In this document: piece by piece, positions 11,301 to 25,546 of the stretch
Layout: each line of letters begins with the position of its first letter
Position numbering within the stretch: the first letter of the stretch is position 1
From: Tragulus kanchil
Lineage: Eukaryota > Chordata > Mammalia > Artiodactyla > Tragulidae
Assembly (NCBI GenBank): GCA_022376925.1
Contig: JAIOJX010000005.1
Location: forward strand, 96,879,001 to 96,943,000
DNA length: 64,000 nt
Direction of reading: 5' to 3'
Notes under the pieces: generated by a model
Seen by the model: the letters and a program-made list of their open reading frames with translations, nothing else
Told to the model about the DNA's origin: nothing
Database searches by the model: none
Made by a program: the position numbers and the translations under genes

Positions 11301-13537
11301 TAAAATAACTGGTCCCACAGAAGTCCCGCAAATATGTATGTGTCTATATGTGGTTGGGAGGGTTGGCCGGAGAAAACTGAGATGAAATAAGGTTAGCAAA
11401 ATGCTAATAACTATTAAAAATAGATGATGTGTATATCAGGCTACATTATAACATTCTCTCTTTTGTGTGTACCTGAAAATTTTATAGGCACCAAGTATCT
11501 TTGTGTCTATACACAGCATATTCTTTTCCAAGTTATATGATAAATTCACTGAAAAGAGAATAATAATGAGGACTTTTATTGGCTGTAACTTTTCGACATA
11601 CCTTGTTTTTAAATTCTAATTTTAATGTTCAGTCCTTAACACTGACTAGCTCTTAGGACTTAAAACTCCTTTAAATTTTCTCAAATATCTTAGAATTAAA
11701 AAAATTATTTTCCCCGAAAAGTCTGTTAAATTACTCAAAAGATGAGCAATATCAAGCATGCATATGAAAAAGCTGATTAAAACTTTTTCCTTGACATATA
11801 CATGAAATAAGAACTATTTCTGAATTATTCATTTCAATGTTAATTTTATAGGCCTAACTAAATTAACATAATTCTAAATAAACATTTGTATATTCTAGGG
11901 GGGGGATAGACAATGAAAACAGGCCAAAGAAAATAACAAAACAGAGGAGAAAAATAACATGCTATGTGAAAATAGTGGCATTACATGCACATAAAAATTT
12001 GATTTCCCCATTTTTAAAAATGTGCATATAAAACTGTGTAAACTTCAGAAATGATATAGGTTTCAGTTGTAACAGGAAGCCACTTTTATGAAGAAATTAC
12101 ACATTTTCCAGTGCTGGATAGCTCGTGTTGGTGAAAATGAAGCTTCCTGGGCCCTATACCAGACCTGCTGAAGCAGAACCTGTGTGAGGGCCCAGGAGTC
12201 CGTGTCTTTAACACACTCTCAGGTAGTTTTTATGCAGGCAGCCCTGGACTGTGCGTTCAGGACCACCGCTTCCCAAGAGCCAATGACTTTTTCAGAACGC
12301 TTATCCCTTCCCTTCTTTACAAGGACAGAGCAGATGCTCTATTTTAAACAAAGAACCACAGCAGTCAGCTGTGATGGGATGCTTTTAGAGAGCATCACAT
12401 GGAATCACAAAATATATTTAAAAAATAAAATAACTGGTCCCACAGAAGTCCGCAAATATGTATGTGTCTATATGTGGTTGGGAGGGTTGGCCGGAGAAAA
12501 CTGAGATGAAATAAGGTTAGCAAAATGCTAATAACTATTAAAAATAGATGATGTGTATATCAGGCTACATTATAACATTCTCTCTTTTGTGTGTACCTGA
12601 AAATTTTATAGGCACCAAGTATCTTTGTGTCTATACACAGCATATTCTTTTCCAAGTTATATGATAAATTCACTGAAAAGAGAATAATAATGAGGACTTT
12701 TATTGGCTGTAACTTTTCGACATACCTTGTTTTTAAATTCTAATTTTAATGTTCAGTCCTTAACACTGACTAGCTCTTAGGACTTAAAACTCCTTTAAAT
12801 TTTCTCAAATATCTTAGAATTAAAAAAATTATTTTCCCTGAAAAGTCTGTTAAATTACTCAAAAGATGAGCAATATCAAGCATGCATATGAAAAAGCTGA
12901 TTAAAACTTTTTCCTTGACATATACATGAAATAAGAACTATTTCTGAATTATTCATTTCAATGTTAATTTTATAGGCCTAACTAAATTAACATAATTCTA
13001 AATAAACATTTGTATATTCTAGGGGGGGGATAGACAATGAAAACAGGCCAAAGAAAATAACAAAACAGAGGAGAAAAATAACATGCTATGTGAAAATAGT
13101 GGCATTACATGCACATAAAAATTTGATTTCCCCATTTTTAAAAATGTGCATATAAAACTGTGTAAACTTCAGAAATGATATAGGTTTCAGTTGTAACAGG
13201 AAGCCACTTTTATGAAGAAATTACACATTTTCCAGTGCTGGATAGCTCGTGTTGGTGAAAATGAAGCTTCCTGGGCCCTATACCAGACCTGCTGAAGCAG
13301 AACCTGTGTGAGGGCCCAGGAGTCCGTGTCTTTAACACACTCTCAGGTAGTTTTTATGCAGGCAGCCCTGGACTGTGCGTTCAGGACCACCGCTTCCCAA
13401 GAGCCAATGACTTTTTCAGAACGCTTATCCCTTCCCTTCTTTACAAGGACAGAGCAGATGCTCTATTTTAAACAAAGAACCACAGCAGTCAGCTGTGATG
13501 GGATGCTTTTAGAGAGCATCACATGGAATCACAAAAT
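11283..13537. repeat. Tandem duplication 4 (unit ~1124 bp)
   Basis: Copy 1 is 11283-12409 and copy 2 is 12410-13537. Copy 2 starts inside the A-rich tail of a SINE and lacks three bases near its start (two A, one C). A further C/T difference lies deeper in. Intronic, containing a MER5A-like fragment. Confidence 0.97.
12105..12265 (+). mobile_element. MER5A-like hAT fragment (repeated at 13229-13389)
   Basis: Diverged MER5A text: ccagacctgctgaagcagaa, gggcccaggagtccgtgtct, ttaacacactctcagg. Open frames of 95-106 codons starting here are chance readings of this repeat. Confidence 0.6.
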
Positions 13538-13749
13538 CTTTTCTGCTGAGAAAGAAACACACAAGCAATATCCTCATGGAACCAGAAAGAGATAGAAGTG
13601 CCCACAACCGCCTCCTCCCTGGCTGAGCCCCTCCATTGAGATGACCCTTCACTGTCACCCTGAAGCCTGAGATTCTCCACTGCATCCCTAAGAGAGAGGA
13701 CAAGTGAAAGACAATGAAACAAAGGAAAAGATACAGAAACTACACGTAC

Positions 13750-13817
13750 TCAGCTTTCTCAGGTTCAGATTTGCTTTCTTCTTTTTCTTCCTTTTCTTCT
13801 TCTTTTGCCTTCTGTTC
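13750..13817 (-). CDS. RYR2: RYR2 exon 91 (Glu/Lys-rich linker)
   Basis: A 68-nt exon starting at a codon boundary. It reads EQKAKEEEKEEKEES then KSEPEKA and ends with GA of a Glu codon. The acceptor is ctaag and the donor gtacg. It encodes the disordered, highly charged cytoplasmic linker before S1. Present once, just right of the fourth tandem duplication. Confidence 0.95.
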
Positions 13818-14601
13818 CTTAGATAGGTCCATGGGAAAAGAGAAGCGGGATTACACATCACCTTTGAATGAGTTCAGGGAGCTCTGTGACCCTGCCCTAA
13901 ACTGTAACCTATGAAGGATACCCTCTTGGCTCTGTCGAGGGGATAAAACTGCCACGAGTCCCCTTCTGGTCTATGCCTTGCCCGCTTCCCCACACTCACT
14001 GGCCAGGCCACCAGGAGGTACCAACTTTCTGAGCTCCTTCCCCTCATTCACCTACTCAAATCTTACTCATCCTCCAACATAACTTAAGTCCCGCTTCTTC
14101 AGTCTCATCCAGTTACTCCAAACCATATAGAGGTTTCCATTTTCTCAACGCAGGTAAACTCTGCTATCTGCTGCCTATGCTACTTACCATTTAATAATTT
14201 TCTGATTTTTTCATGGAGGATTTATCTTTCTAATAAGCTCTTTAAAGCAACTTGAAAGCAGTGATTACATCTTACATTTTTTTTTTTTTTTATTCTCTAT
14301 GATACCCAGTGAGCCAGACACATGGCCAATCCTCATAAAACATATGTGGATGGAATAATTATTATTCAATTGCCTAAGGTCAATGAGGATGGTGCCCTGA
14401 GTTTGTACCTTCACAGTTTAATGGAATAATTTGTAAGGAACCTTCAAAAGGCTGTCTCTGCCTTACCAAAAAGCCATACCCCCTTGGCAAGTCGAGTCAT
14501 ACACTGAACACCACTCTCACACAAGCAAGAGAGCTGATGTCAAGTTCATGTATCATGCCCACCTGAAATCCAGAGAGCTGCTGTGATGGGAGGTAAGTTA
14601 C
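13818..14601 (-). other. RYR2: RYR2 intron 90
   Basis: A short unique intron with a poly-T tract near 14278. Nothing else seen. Confidence 0.7.
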
Positions 14602-15899
14602 CTGGAACTTTTCTTGCACCTCTGGGATGGGGACTGGGTTGCTCATGAGGTCACTCAGGCCAGCATTGGGATTGTGAGGAATCAATTTGTATTGCCCTCC
14701 TTCTCGCTTCAGGTCCAAGCCAAAGATATCAGAAAGCAGGTCACTCTCCTCTGTCAGTTCCTTTAAGTCTGTTAGATCTTCAGAGGGCAGTGCCCCTTCC
14801 ATGGTTTTCCTCTCTCCCTCCTCCCCATCTCCTCGAACCTCATCCTGCGTGGGGTCTGGCATGTTGGCCAAGAGCTCCGCCACTTTGATCTTCTTTGCAC
14901 CTTCAACCAGGCTTCCTCCCAGCAGGAGGCTGCCAATGATGCGAGAGAAGCCTCTGAAAACGCTGGCTACGAAGTGCAGAAGGCTCATCAAAACACCCCA
15001 GTAGGATGTAAAGAAGGCCATGACCATGTCCTTCACTGTCATCTTCTTCATCTTCTTCATTTGCTTCTTTAAACTCTTCAGGCTGAGCATCCGTATAAGG
15101 GTCAAGATATTGTACCTGAGGGCAAACAGGGCGGACTTGACTGTCCCGATGGAAAAGAAACCCATCCTCGGCCCCTGCTCCTCCGGCTTCTCCTTCTCAC
15201 TCTCCTCTTTATTTGCTGACCTCTCGTTCAGATCTGACTCTGAGATCTGAGCCGCCAGCTGCATTTCAAAGATGGTGTCCTCGCAGAAGTTCACAAAGAG
15301 CTCCATCTTCTCTTTTTCTCCCCCTTCGTTAACCACATCAAATATAAATTGCCTTTTGGACTCCTTGACCTGGGGCTTCTCCCACTGGGTTCGGCTGGAC
15401 TCGCTGATTTCAAAATACACCCTCTCGATGCGCTTGGCACTGCCCATGATCTCAATGCGGCCCAGAAAGGGCTGGAAGTAATTCAGCACGCTCTCAGCCA
15501 ATTCCAGAAAAGTCTGCAGCCGAGTGTCATTGGGCATATGTTCGGAGAGGTTTGTCAGAAGCACCGCCACGTTGAAGCCAATGTCCTTGGCAGGCTCATG
15601 GAACCGTTTGACAAATTCCTCATAGTCCAGGGTTTCATTTTCGTCTGTCTCTGCACAGGACAGGAGGAACTCAGTCTCGGACTGGGTATAGTGTTTATGG
15701 CTCTCCATGGCTTTGTGGAAGTCCCTCTTGGAAATAACTCCCTTTCCGTCAGGGTCATACTCTTTGAAGGTATCAGAAGACGTCAAGTCCTTGAGCTTTA
15801 AGAACATGTCGAAAAACTTGAGAATCATCTCCACATTGTTGGAAGATTCCACAAGCATATCAACCATCTGTTTGCCAATGGTGCCGTTAACAACATTGC
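14602..15899 (-). CDS. RYR2: RYR2 exon 90 (EF hands, TaF, first hydrophobic region)
   Basis: A 1298-nt exon, the largest in the window. With one base from exon 89 it gives 433 codons, from [15 protein letters not shown] to EVQEKFQ, about human residues 3988-4420. In order it holds an EF-hand pair (first loop [12 protein letters not shown], second near [11 protein letters not shown]), the NVAVLLTN stretch containing the N4104 position, the [12 protein letters not shown] segment of the thumb-and-forefingers domain that couples the cytoplasmic assembly to the channel, a basic run [10 protein letters not shown], a hydrophobic stretch from [15 protein letters not shown] to GSLLLGG matching the auxiliary membrane segment, and an acidic linker. 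The acceptor is cccag and the donor gtaac. Present once and uninterrupted. The open frame continues past both splice sites into intron, so the longer 503-codon reading is not the protein. Confidence 0.98.
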
Positions 15900-16464
15900 C
15901 TGGGGATAAAGAATTGCACTGGCTCAAAATGAACATTCCCAAGTAAACCAGTGGCAGACAGAAGTTAGTGTACGTTGTACGTGTATACTCAGTCACTTGA
16001 GTGTACATTACTGTGAATTAATTCTGCCCTGGCCCAACTGTGTAAGTTGTTGCTAATTTGTGCAGGTAAGTAATAAACATCTTAAAATGTCTAGAAAAAA
16101 GTGTCTGTAGAGAAAATATAAATGTCATATGACATCTGAATCAAAGATAGTTCCTTGTTTCTCTTCTAACATGTGAAGATGGATAATTACTTGTAAACTC
16201 TAGTTTCAGAAGAGTGATTGCATGAACACATGCAAAATCATATTTACAAAGTAATTAGACTAATGCATGTAAAACAATATGTGAAGAAAGGTGGGCATTT
16301 TTTCCCTCTAATTGATCCAAGGAGAAACAATGCCTTAGCATTAAAAAGAAAAAAGAAAGGAAAATAAAGGGGTGGGGGGGCAGACATTTATATTATCCTC
16401 AAGCCAGAAACTGAAATTCAGTCTCAATAACAAAAATGAGTATTGGCACAGTCCTTTCAGGCTG

Positions 16465-16483
16465 AAAAAAAAAAAAAAAAAAA
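16465..16483. repeat. Poly-A tract
   Basis: Nineteen A in a row. No clear retroelement body was recognised immediately upstream. Confidence 0.9.
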
Positions 16484-16504
16484 CTGCTCATGGACATTAC
16501 TTGA

Positions 16505-16640
16505 TTTCACGTTCATATGTCTATGAGGTAGATACTTCTTACTATGATTATTGAGGAAACTGAGGTTTAGCAAGGTTAAATTAAAATTCATGCTGTGACA
16601 TGATTATTGAGGGCTAGGGCCAGGACTTCAAACAGAACAA
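16505..16640 (+). mobile_element. MIR fragment
   Basis: Shows tctatgaggtagatacttct, then gaggaaactgaggtttagca and aggttaaat, a clear MIR core. Confidence 0.6.
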
Positions 16641-16917
16641 CTGAGAGCAAATTAGATGCTCTTTCTGATTTAAAATGTAAAAGATCTCCCTACATTTCTT
16701 CATAGTTCAAAATGTTTCTGGTTAGAAAATGGCAGATTATGAATAAGCCTGAGAAAATGAGGAATTATCCTAAATTATAGAGTCATCGAATGCTTTCATT
16801 CCTTGAACAGAATGTGGTATGTAACACAAAGACAGGCATCAGAAGAAAGGCGTGGTGAGGGGTTAGTTGAGTTCATCTCTGAGGCAGTAAACACTGGCAT
16901 TAAGAGCATGGGCCCAG

Positions 16918-17185
16918 GGGCTTTCCTGGAGGTCCACTGGTTAAGATTCTGCCTGCCAATGCAGGGGACATGGGTTCCATCTATGGTGCGGGAAGATTCC
17001 ACATGCCTCAGAGCATGTAAACTCATGGGCCACAACCACTGAAGCTGGCAAACCTATAGTCCACGCAGCACAACAAGAGCAGCCACGGCAACAAGAAGCC
17101 CACAGACTTCAACTAGAGAGTAACCCCCACTTGCTTCAACTAGGGGAACTCCACAAGCAGCAACCAAGGCCCAGAACAGCCAAAA
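16918..17185 (+). mobile_element. tRNA-derived SINE (long form)
   Basis: Starts ggggctttcctggaggtcca and continues with the usual body: gccaatgcaggggacatggg, then cctcagagcatgtaa, then gcaacaagaagcccac. This is the standard ruminant SINE layout. Confidence 0.8.
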
Positions 17186-17624
17186 AAGCAGCAAGGGCTC
17201 AGAAGCCATGCTATTGTGATTTGAATCCAGATCCCACCATCCGTAAGCTGAGCAAATCTCTGCACCATTTGCAAAATAGTGATAATGATATAACCGATTC
17301 ATAAACCTGGTATTAGGATGAAACGGTACTTAAACCAGCAGCTGGCACCTTAAACGAGGTTAATTACAGCTGTTGCTTCCATTACAATGGTTGTGTTGTG
17401 ATCTGAATTAAGGTCTTGTGTTCAGCGGATATACAGTGGCTCCCAACTAAGCATCTCAAGTAAAAGCTGCATCTTTTGAGTCTTAGAGGAAGGCATGTCT
17501 ACTGCCTTAATTAGTTACACAACGTAGGGTGAACTAAGTAAGAGAAAATAGGAAGGACTTAAGAAAAAAAGGAAAGGAAACACAACAGTACATATTCTGT
17601 ACTTGCTTTGGTTGCATTCACATG

Positions 17625-17780
17625 ATTTCAGAATGCTCACAGCAGTCTATCCACTTCCCAGAGGAGGGAAGTGAAAAGCAGAGACACAACTTGTGTTAGG
17701 GCCACATTGTGTGTGTGGAAAAGTGAGATGTGGGTGCTGGTGGTGGATCCAGAACCCAGGCTCTTAACCACTATGTTTAC
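17625..17780 (+). mobile_element. MIR fragment (repeated at 18786-18941)
   Basis: Contains agtgaaaagcagagacacaa, then gatccagaacccaggctctt and aaccactatg, the 3' half of MIR. It occurs twice because of duplication 5. Confidence 0.55.
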
Positions 17781-18320
17781 TGACAGAGACAGAAAGAAAA
17801 TATAGTAGCAAAGGAAAATAAAGTGGAAAGAGAAGAGAGAGAAAATGAAAACCAGAGATACACGTGTGACAGGGAGGCCTCGACAGCCACCAGCCCTGGG
17901 GATTGGGGCTCTCTTAGAGCCTTCTCCACTGCAGAAATTCAAGGACCCACAGGAGCTACAAGGCCATCAGCTCAAAGCAGCAATTTACACAGTTGGAGTG
18001 ACTCTAAACACCTATAATCCCCACTGATTACAAACAGAATGACAAACAAAACCCTCTTTAGGTACTCTCTGAAGAGCATACTTTAAGGTTTCGCTAGGAG
18101 ATGAAAACTATCACTACAAATTAAGTACCACCAGTTTTACACCATAGTTTTGTGACTTGAGATAGGCAGGTTTTTTCTTTAAAGAAAAATAAATAAATAA
18201 CTTGAGTAAAGAGTAGTCGAGCCAGCAATAAGTCTGAGGTCTATGCCCCATCTTGCACATTGTCATTTTATCCTTTGCAGCCGGCTGACTCCAAGAGGCT
18301 AGCACATACGGAATCCTTCA

Positions 18321-18449
<129 letters not shown>

Positions 18450-19481
18450 TTAACATATTGCATGTGAGGTAACGTGAGAACATTATGCAGCAAGAATGTC
18501 ATACTCATCCTCACAAAGACACTGATCTACTGTTGGCTTCCATTACAATGGTTGTGTTGTGATCTGAATTAAGGTCTTGTGTTCAGCGGATATACAGTGG
18601 CTCCCAACTAAGCATCTCAAGTAAAAGCTGCATCTTTTGAGTCTTAGAGGAAGGCATGTCTACTGCCTTAATTAGTTACACAACGTAGGGTGAACTAAGT
18701 AAGAGAAAATAGGAAGGACTTAAGAAAAAAAGGAAAGGAAACACAACAGTACATATTCTGTACTTGCTTTGGTTGCATTCACATGATTTCAGAATGCTCA
18801 CAGCAGTCTATCCACTTCCCAGAGGAGGGAAGTGAAAAGCAGAGACACAACTTGTGTTAGGGCCACATTGTGTGTGTGGAAAAGTGAGATGTGGGTGCTG
18901 GTGGTGGATCCAGAACCCAGGCTCTTAACCACTATGTTTACTGACAGAGACAGAAAGAAAATATAGTAGCAAAGGAAAATAAAGTGGAAAGAGAAGAGAG
19001 AGAAAATGAAAACCAGAGATACACGTGTGACAGGGAGGCCTCGACAGCCACCAGCCCTGGGGATTGGGGCTCTCTTAGAGCCTTCTCCACTGCAGAAATT
19101 CAAGGACCCACAGGAGCTACAAGGCCATCAGCTCAAAGCAGCAATTTACACAGTTGGAGTGACTCTAAACACCTATAATCCCCACTGATTACAAACAGAA
19201 TGACAAACAAAACCCTCTTTAGGTACTCTCTGAAGAGCATACTTTAAGGTTTCGCTAGGAGATGAAAACTATCACTACAAATTAAGTACCACCAGTTTTA
19301 CACCATAGTTTTGTGACTTGAGATAGGCAGGTTTTTTCTTTAAAGAAAAATAAATAAATAACTTGAGTAAAGAGTAGTCGAGCCAGCAATAAGTCTGAGG
19401 TCTATGCCCCATCTTGCACATTGTCATTTTATCCTTTGCAGCCGGCTGACTCCAAGAGGCTAGCACATACGGAATCCTTCA

Positions 19482-19610
<129 letters not shown>

Positions 19611-20609
19611 TTAACATATTGCATGTGAGGTAACGTGAGAACATTATGCAGCAAGAATGTCATACTCATCCTCACAAAGACACTGATCTACTGACAGCAG
19701 ACATAAAACACAAAACAACAAAATACAGCTAAAGAGAAGTCAAATATAAGTCTGTAGCTTATCGAAAATACAAACTTTACGATGAAAGAGTGTTTACTAT
19801 TGATTCTAACTCATGTTTTCTAAAATATTTGTAAGGACAATGAATACATCTAACAAGAGTATGCAAGAACTAAAGCGGTGGTGGAATCCCAGGGCCAGGC
19901 AGGCAACCTCTCAACACAGGGCATCTGTCTTTTCCTTGAAAAGACTGGACTTGTCATTTCTTCTTTCTAACTTACTACACAATATTTTCTAAAAATTAAC
20001 TTATTCTGCAAAACATAACACTGATATGAGGTAAACTTACCCTATATAAGTCTAGCCAAAAAAATAATAGACATGTATAACCTATATTAATAGCAAACAG
20101 TATATCCTATTTACCAGCTTGATTAAGCTCTTGGATATTGCTCTGGTTAAAATTTTCCGTTTTTTTTGGTTTTGATTTTTCACCATAAAAGTAATTTTTT
20201 AATATAGGTATGTTGTGTCTAAACATCACTATGCTTAGATTCAGTCTCTGAAAGTATGGAATATTGGTATCTACATTACAATTCATGCATCATCAGATTT
20301 TCTTATTTTAAACCCATACCTCTTTGTATAAAAAAAAATACAAGGTATCATTTTAGTCATATGAATTGTGCTATATAGGAAGCCAAATTTCAATACTGTT
20401 CAAAGGATGAGATTTTTTTCTTCATAAATAGTTGTTACCTTGACTAGGTCCACAAACAATGAACAGCTGCTAGGTAGCACTGCCAGATATTAATGACATG
20501 ATGGAAATACATCCAAATAAGAACTCTCTTGAGAGTGTATAAATATGATTCATGTTGACTATGCCCCATCTTGCACATTGACCAGCCGGCTGACTCCAAG
20601 ATCCTTCTA

Positions 20610-23773
<3,164 letters not shown>

Positions 23774-23878
23774 CTGCGACAGCTTCATCTGCATGTGGGC
23801 GAACACATGAAGAAAACCCACCACTGCATCCCAGAGCCTGCTGTGAGCCAGACTCTGCTGGTTGCCAGTGCAAGGACC
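23774..23878 (-). CDS. RYR2: RYR2 exon 88, copy 1
   Basis: A 105-nt exon of 35 whole codons reading [15 protein letters not shown] to [10 protein letters not shown]. The acceptor is cccag and the donor gtaaa. The 21st residue is Gly, equivalent to human G3946. An identical copy lies 1127 bp away at 24901-25005. This is the only duplicated exon whose extra copy would keep the frame, adding 35 residues. Confidence 0.96.
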
Positions 23879-24900
23879 CTGGGCAGAAACAGACAAACAA
23901 CAATCATTCCTGAGAGGTTAAATCTATTAGTCAAGTTCAAATCAAACTAGATTCTTCTCCCTTCAGGGACAGTCTTGAGAGGTTAAATCTATTTTTGTCC
24001 CTTTACCAAGGGCCTGGCTCTGTCTTTGACAATACCTTCCTGCTTGGAGGCCAGGGGGCAGGTGTGAGTTTCCTCCTTTTGCTGGAGGAAAGGAGACTCA
24101 AGGAAGAGATGGGACACAAGAACGGAATCATGAGAGCTGAGGTGGTGGTCCTTTGAATCTATCAAACTCTCCTCTCTTGATATCATGGCAGATATTCACA
24201 CTCAACAGGTATATCAGCTCTCAGGACATCCCAGTAAAATTCACTGCATCAGAGGGACACTTTACTCAAGATTTATACTAAAAGGTTTTTCTATTTGTGT
24301 ATCTCTGAGCTCAATACAGGAGCGAGAAAACAGCACACTGATGTTTCCAAGATATGCTCTCAAATTAACTTAAGCATGGTGAAAAATCTGTTTCTTCATT
24401 TGCCTCTATGTACAGCTATTTTTTTTTTTCTCTTTGACTTTCATGAAGTTACATGTCCTGTTACAACTTTTGAGAACAGCTGCTCGTTTATGACCCTATA
24501 AGAAAATCATCTCCCCTTAATGAGGGATTTGACACTACAAATCCTCTTCCAATTACATGTTGGGAGGAGGAAAATTCCAGTGAGTAATAAATCATTGAGA
24601 ACTGGGTCTATAAAGGATTATAAAATGTACAGTGTTTGGTTACTCTATTGATTGTTTCTCCATTAGAGTCAATTCCTTAATATCTTTTGTTCTCAGATTT
24701 GACTATTGGTTCCCATCTATTATCAGCTTGCATAAAATTCTTTTATTTTTTAAAAAGTTTTTTTTTTTTAATGTAGAGTAAAAGATGTATAAAGAAGTCA
24801 TGTAAGAAAGATAAATTCTGACAATGGAAAGTGTGTTAATTTGCCAGTGATCACCGTGCCCAGTGTCTCACATAGGCTGACAAGAGGCCAGTGAATTTAC

Positions 24901-25005
24901 CTGCGACAGCTTCATCTGCATGTGGGCGAACACATGAAGAAAACCCACCACTGCATCCCAGAGCCTGCTGTGAGCCAGACTCTGCTGGTTGCCAGTGCAA
25001 GGACC
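24901..25005 (-). CDS. RYR2: RYR2 exon 88, copy 2 (duplicate)
   Basis: Identical to 23774-23878 with the same acceptor and donor, in the downstream unit of a 1127-bp direct duplication. It is probably a redundant assembly copy. Confidence 0.9.
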
Positions 25006-25477
25006 CTGGGCAGAAACAGACAAACAACAATCATTCCTGATAAATTAACTGTCAAAATAAACTTTACAATAATAGGGACAACATTAAGTTAGTGTTAACA
25101 TATCTTATCACCAACATGTTATCTGAAAGACAGGAACCCAAAAAGAAGGTATCTGGTGATGATAATGGGTAGTGATGCCATTGTGATGGTAATTGCATAG
25201 TACCCTTAAGCATACTCTTTCTTGAAATGTTTAATATAATAAATCCCCAAAACAGTTTCTCAAGGATTTTCATGATCTGTTTCTGGATGAACACTAAAAG
25301 ACAGGGGAAATGGCAAATTATTTCATTTTTGTTTGATTTTGGTTTCTTCGTTTTAGACGAAGTTTTACCTAAGTTATTTTAACTAAGTCAGATCAATCAG
25401 TTATTTCAGCTAGGTCAGATCATTAGAAATGACTACTTAGGTGAAAAGAGTTTGAGATCATGCTTTATATGAGAGGC

Positions 25478-25516
25478 TGTTACTGTTTAGTCACTAAGTC
25501 ACGTCCGACTCGTATC
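25478..25516 (+). mobile_element. BovB/Bov-A fragment
   Basis: A short stretch (ttactgtttagtcactaagt then cacgtccgactcg) matches the start of the Bov-A unit and is cut off shortly before the left edge of duplication 8. Confidence 0.6.
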
Positions 25517-25546
25517 GTTAAATAGTAACGTGGAGAAAGCATTCAT

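Larger units (their letters stand above)
10111..13749 (-). other. RYR2: RYR2 intron 91
   Basis: Holds the remainder of duplication 3, a SINE, and duplication 4 with a MER5A-like fragment. The intron as assembled starts at 8974 because exon 92 is duplicated. Confidence 0.7.

Noticed and set aside
12184..13595. Open frames of 106 and 95 codons with the same start
   Set aside because: They read through a MER5A-like transposon fragment and diverge where the duplicated unit ends.
14687..15946. Plus-strand open frames of up to 150 codons opposite exon 90
   Set aside because: Antisense shadows of the RYR2 coding exon, whose base composition keeps other frames open.
14497..16008. A 503-codon intronless protein
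   Set aside because: The frame includes intron sequence on both sides of exon 90. Consensus splice sites at 15899 and 14602 give the proper RYR2 join. It is not a processed pseudogene because exons 89 and 91 follow separately with introns.
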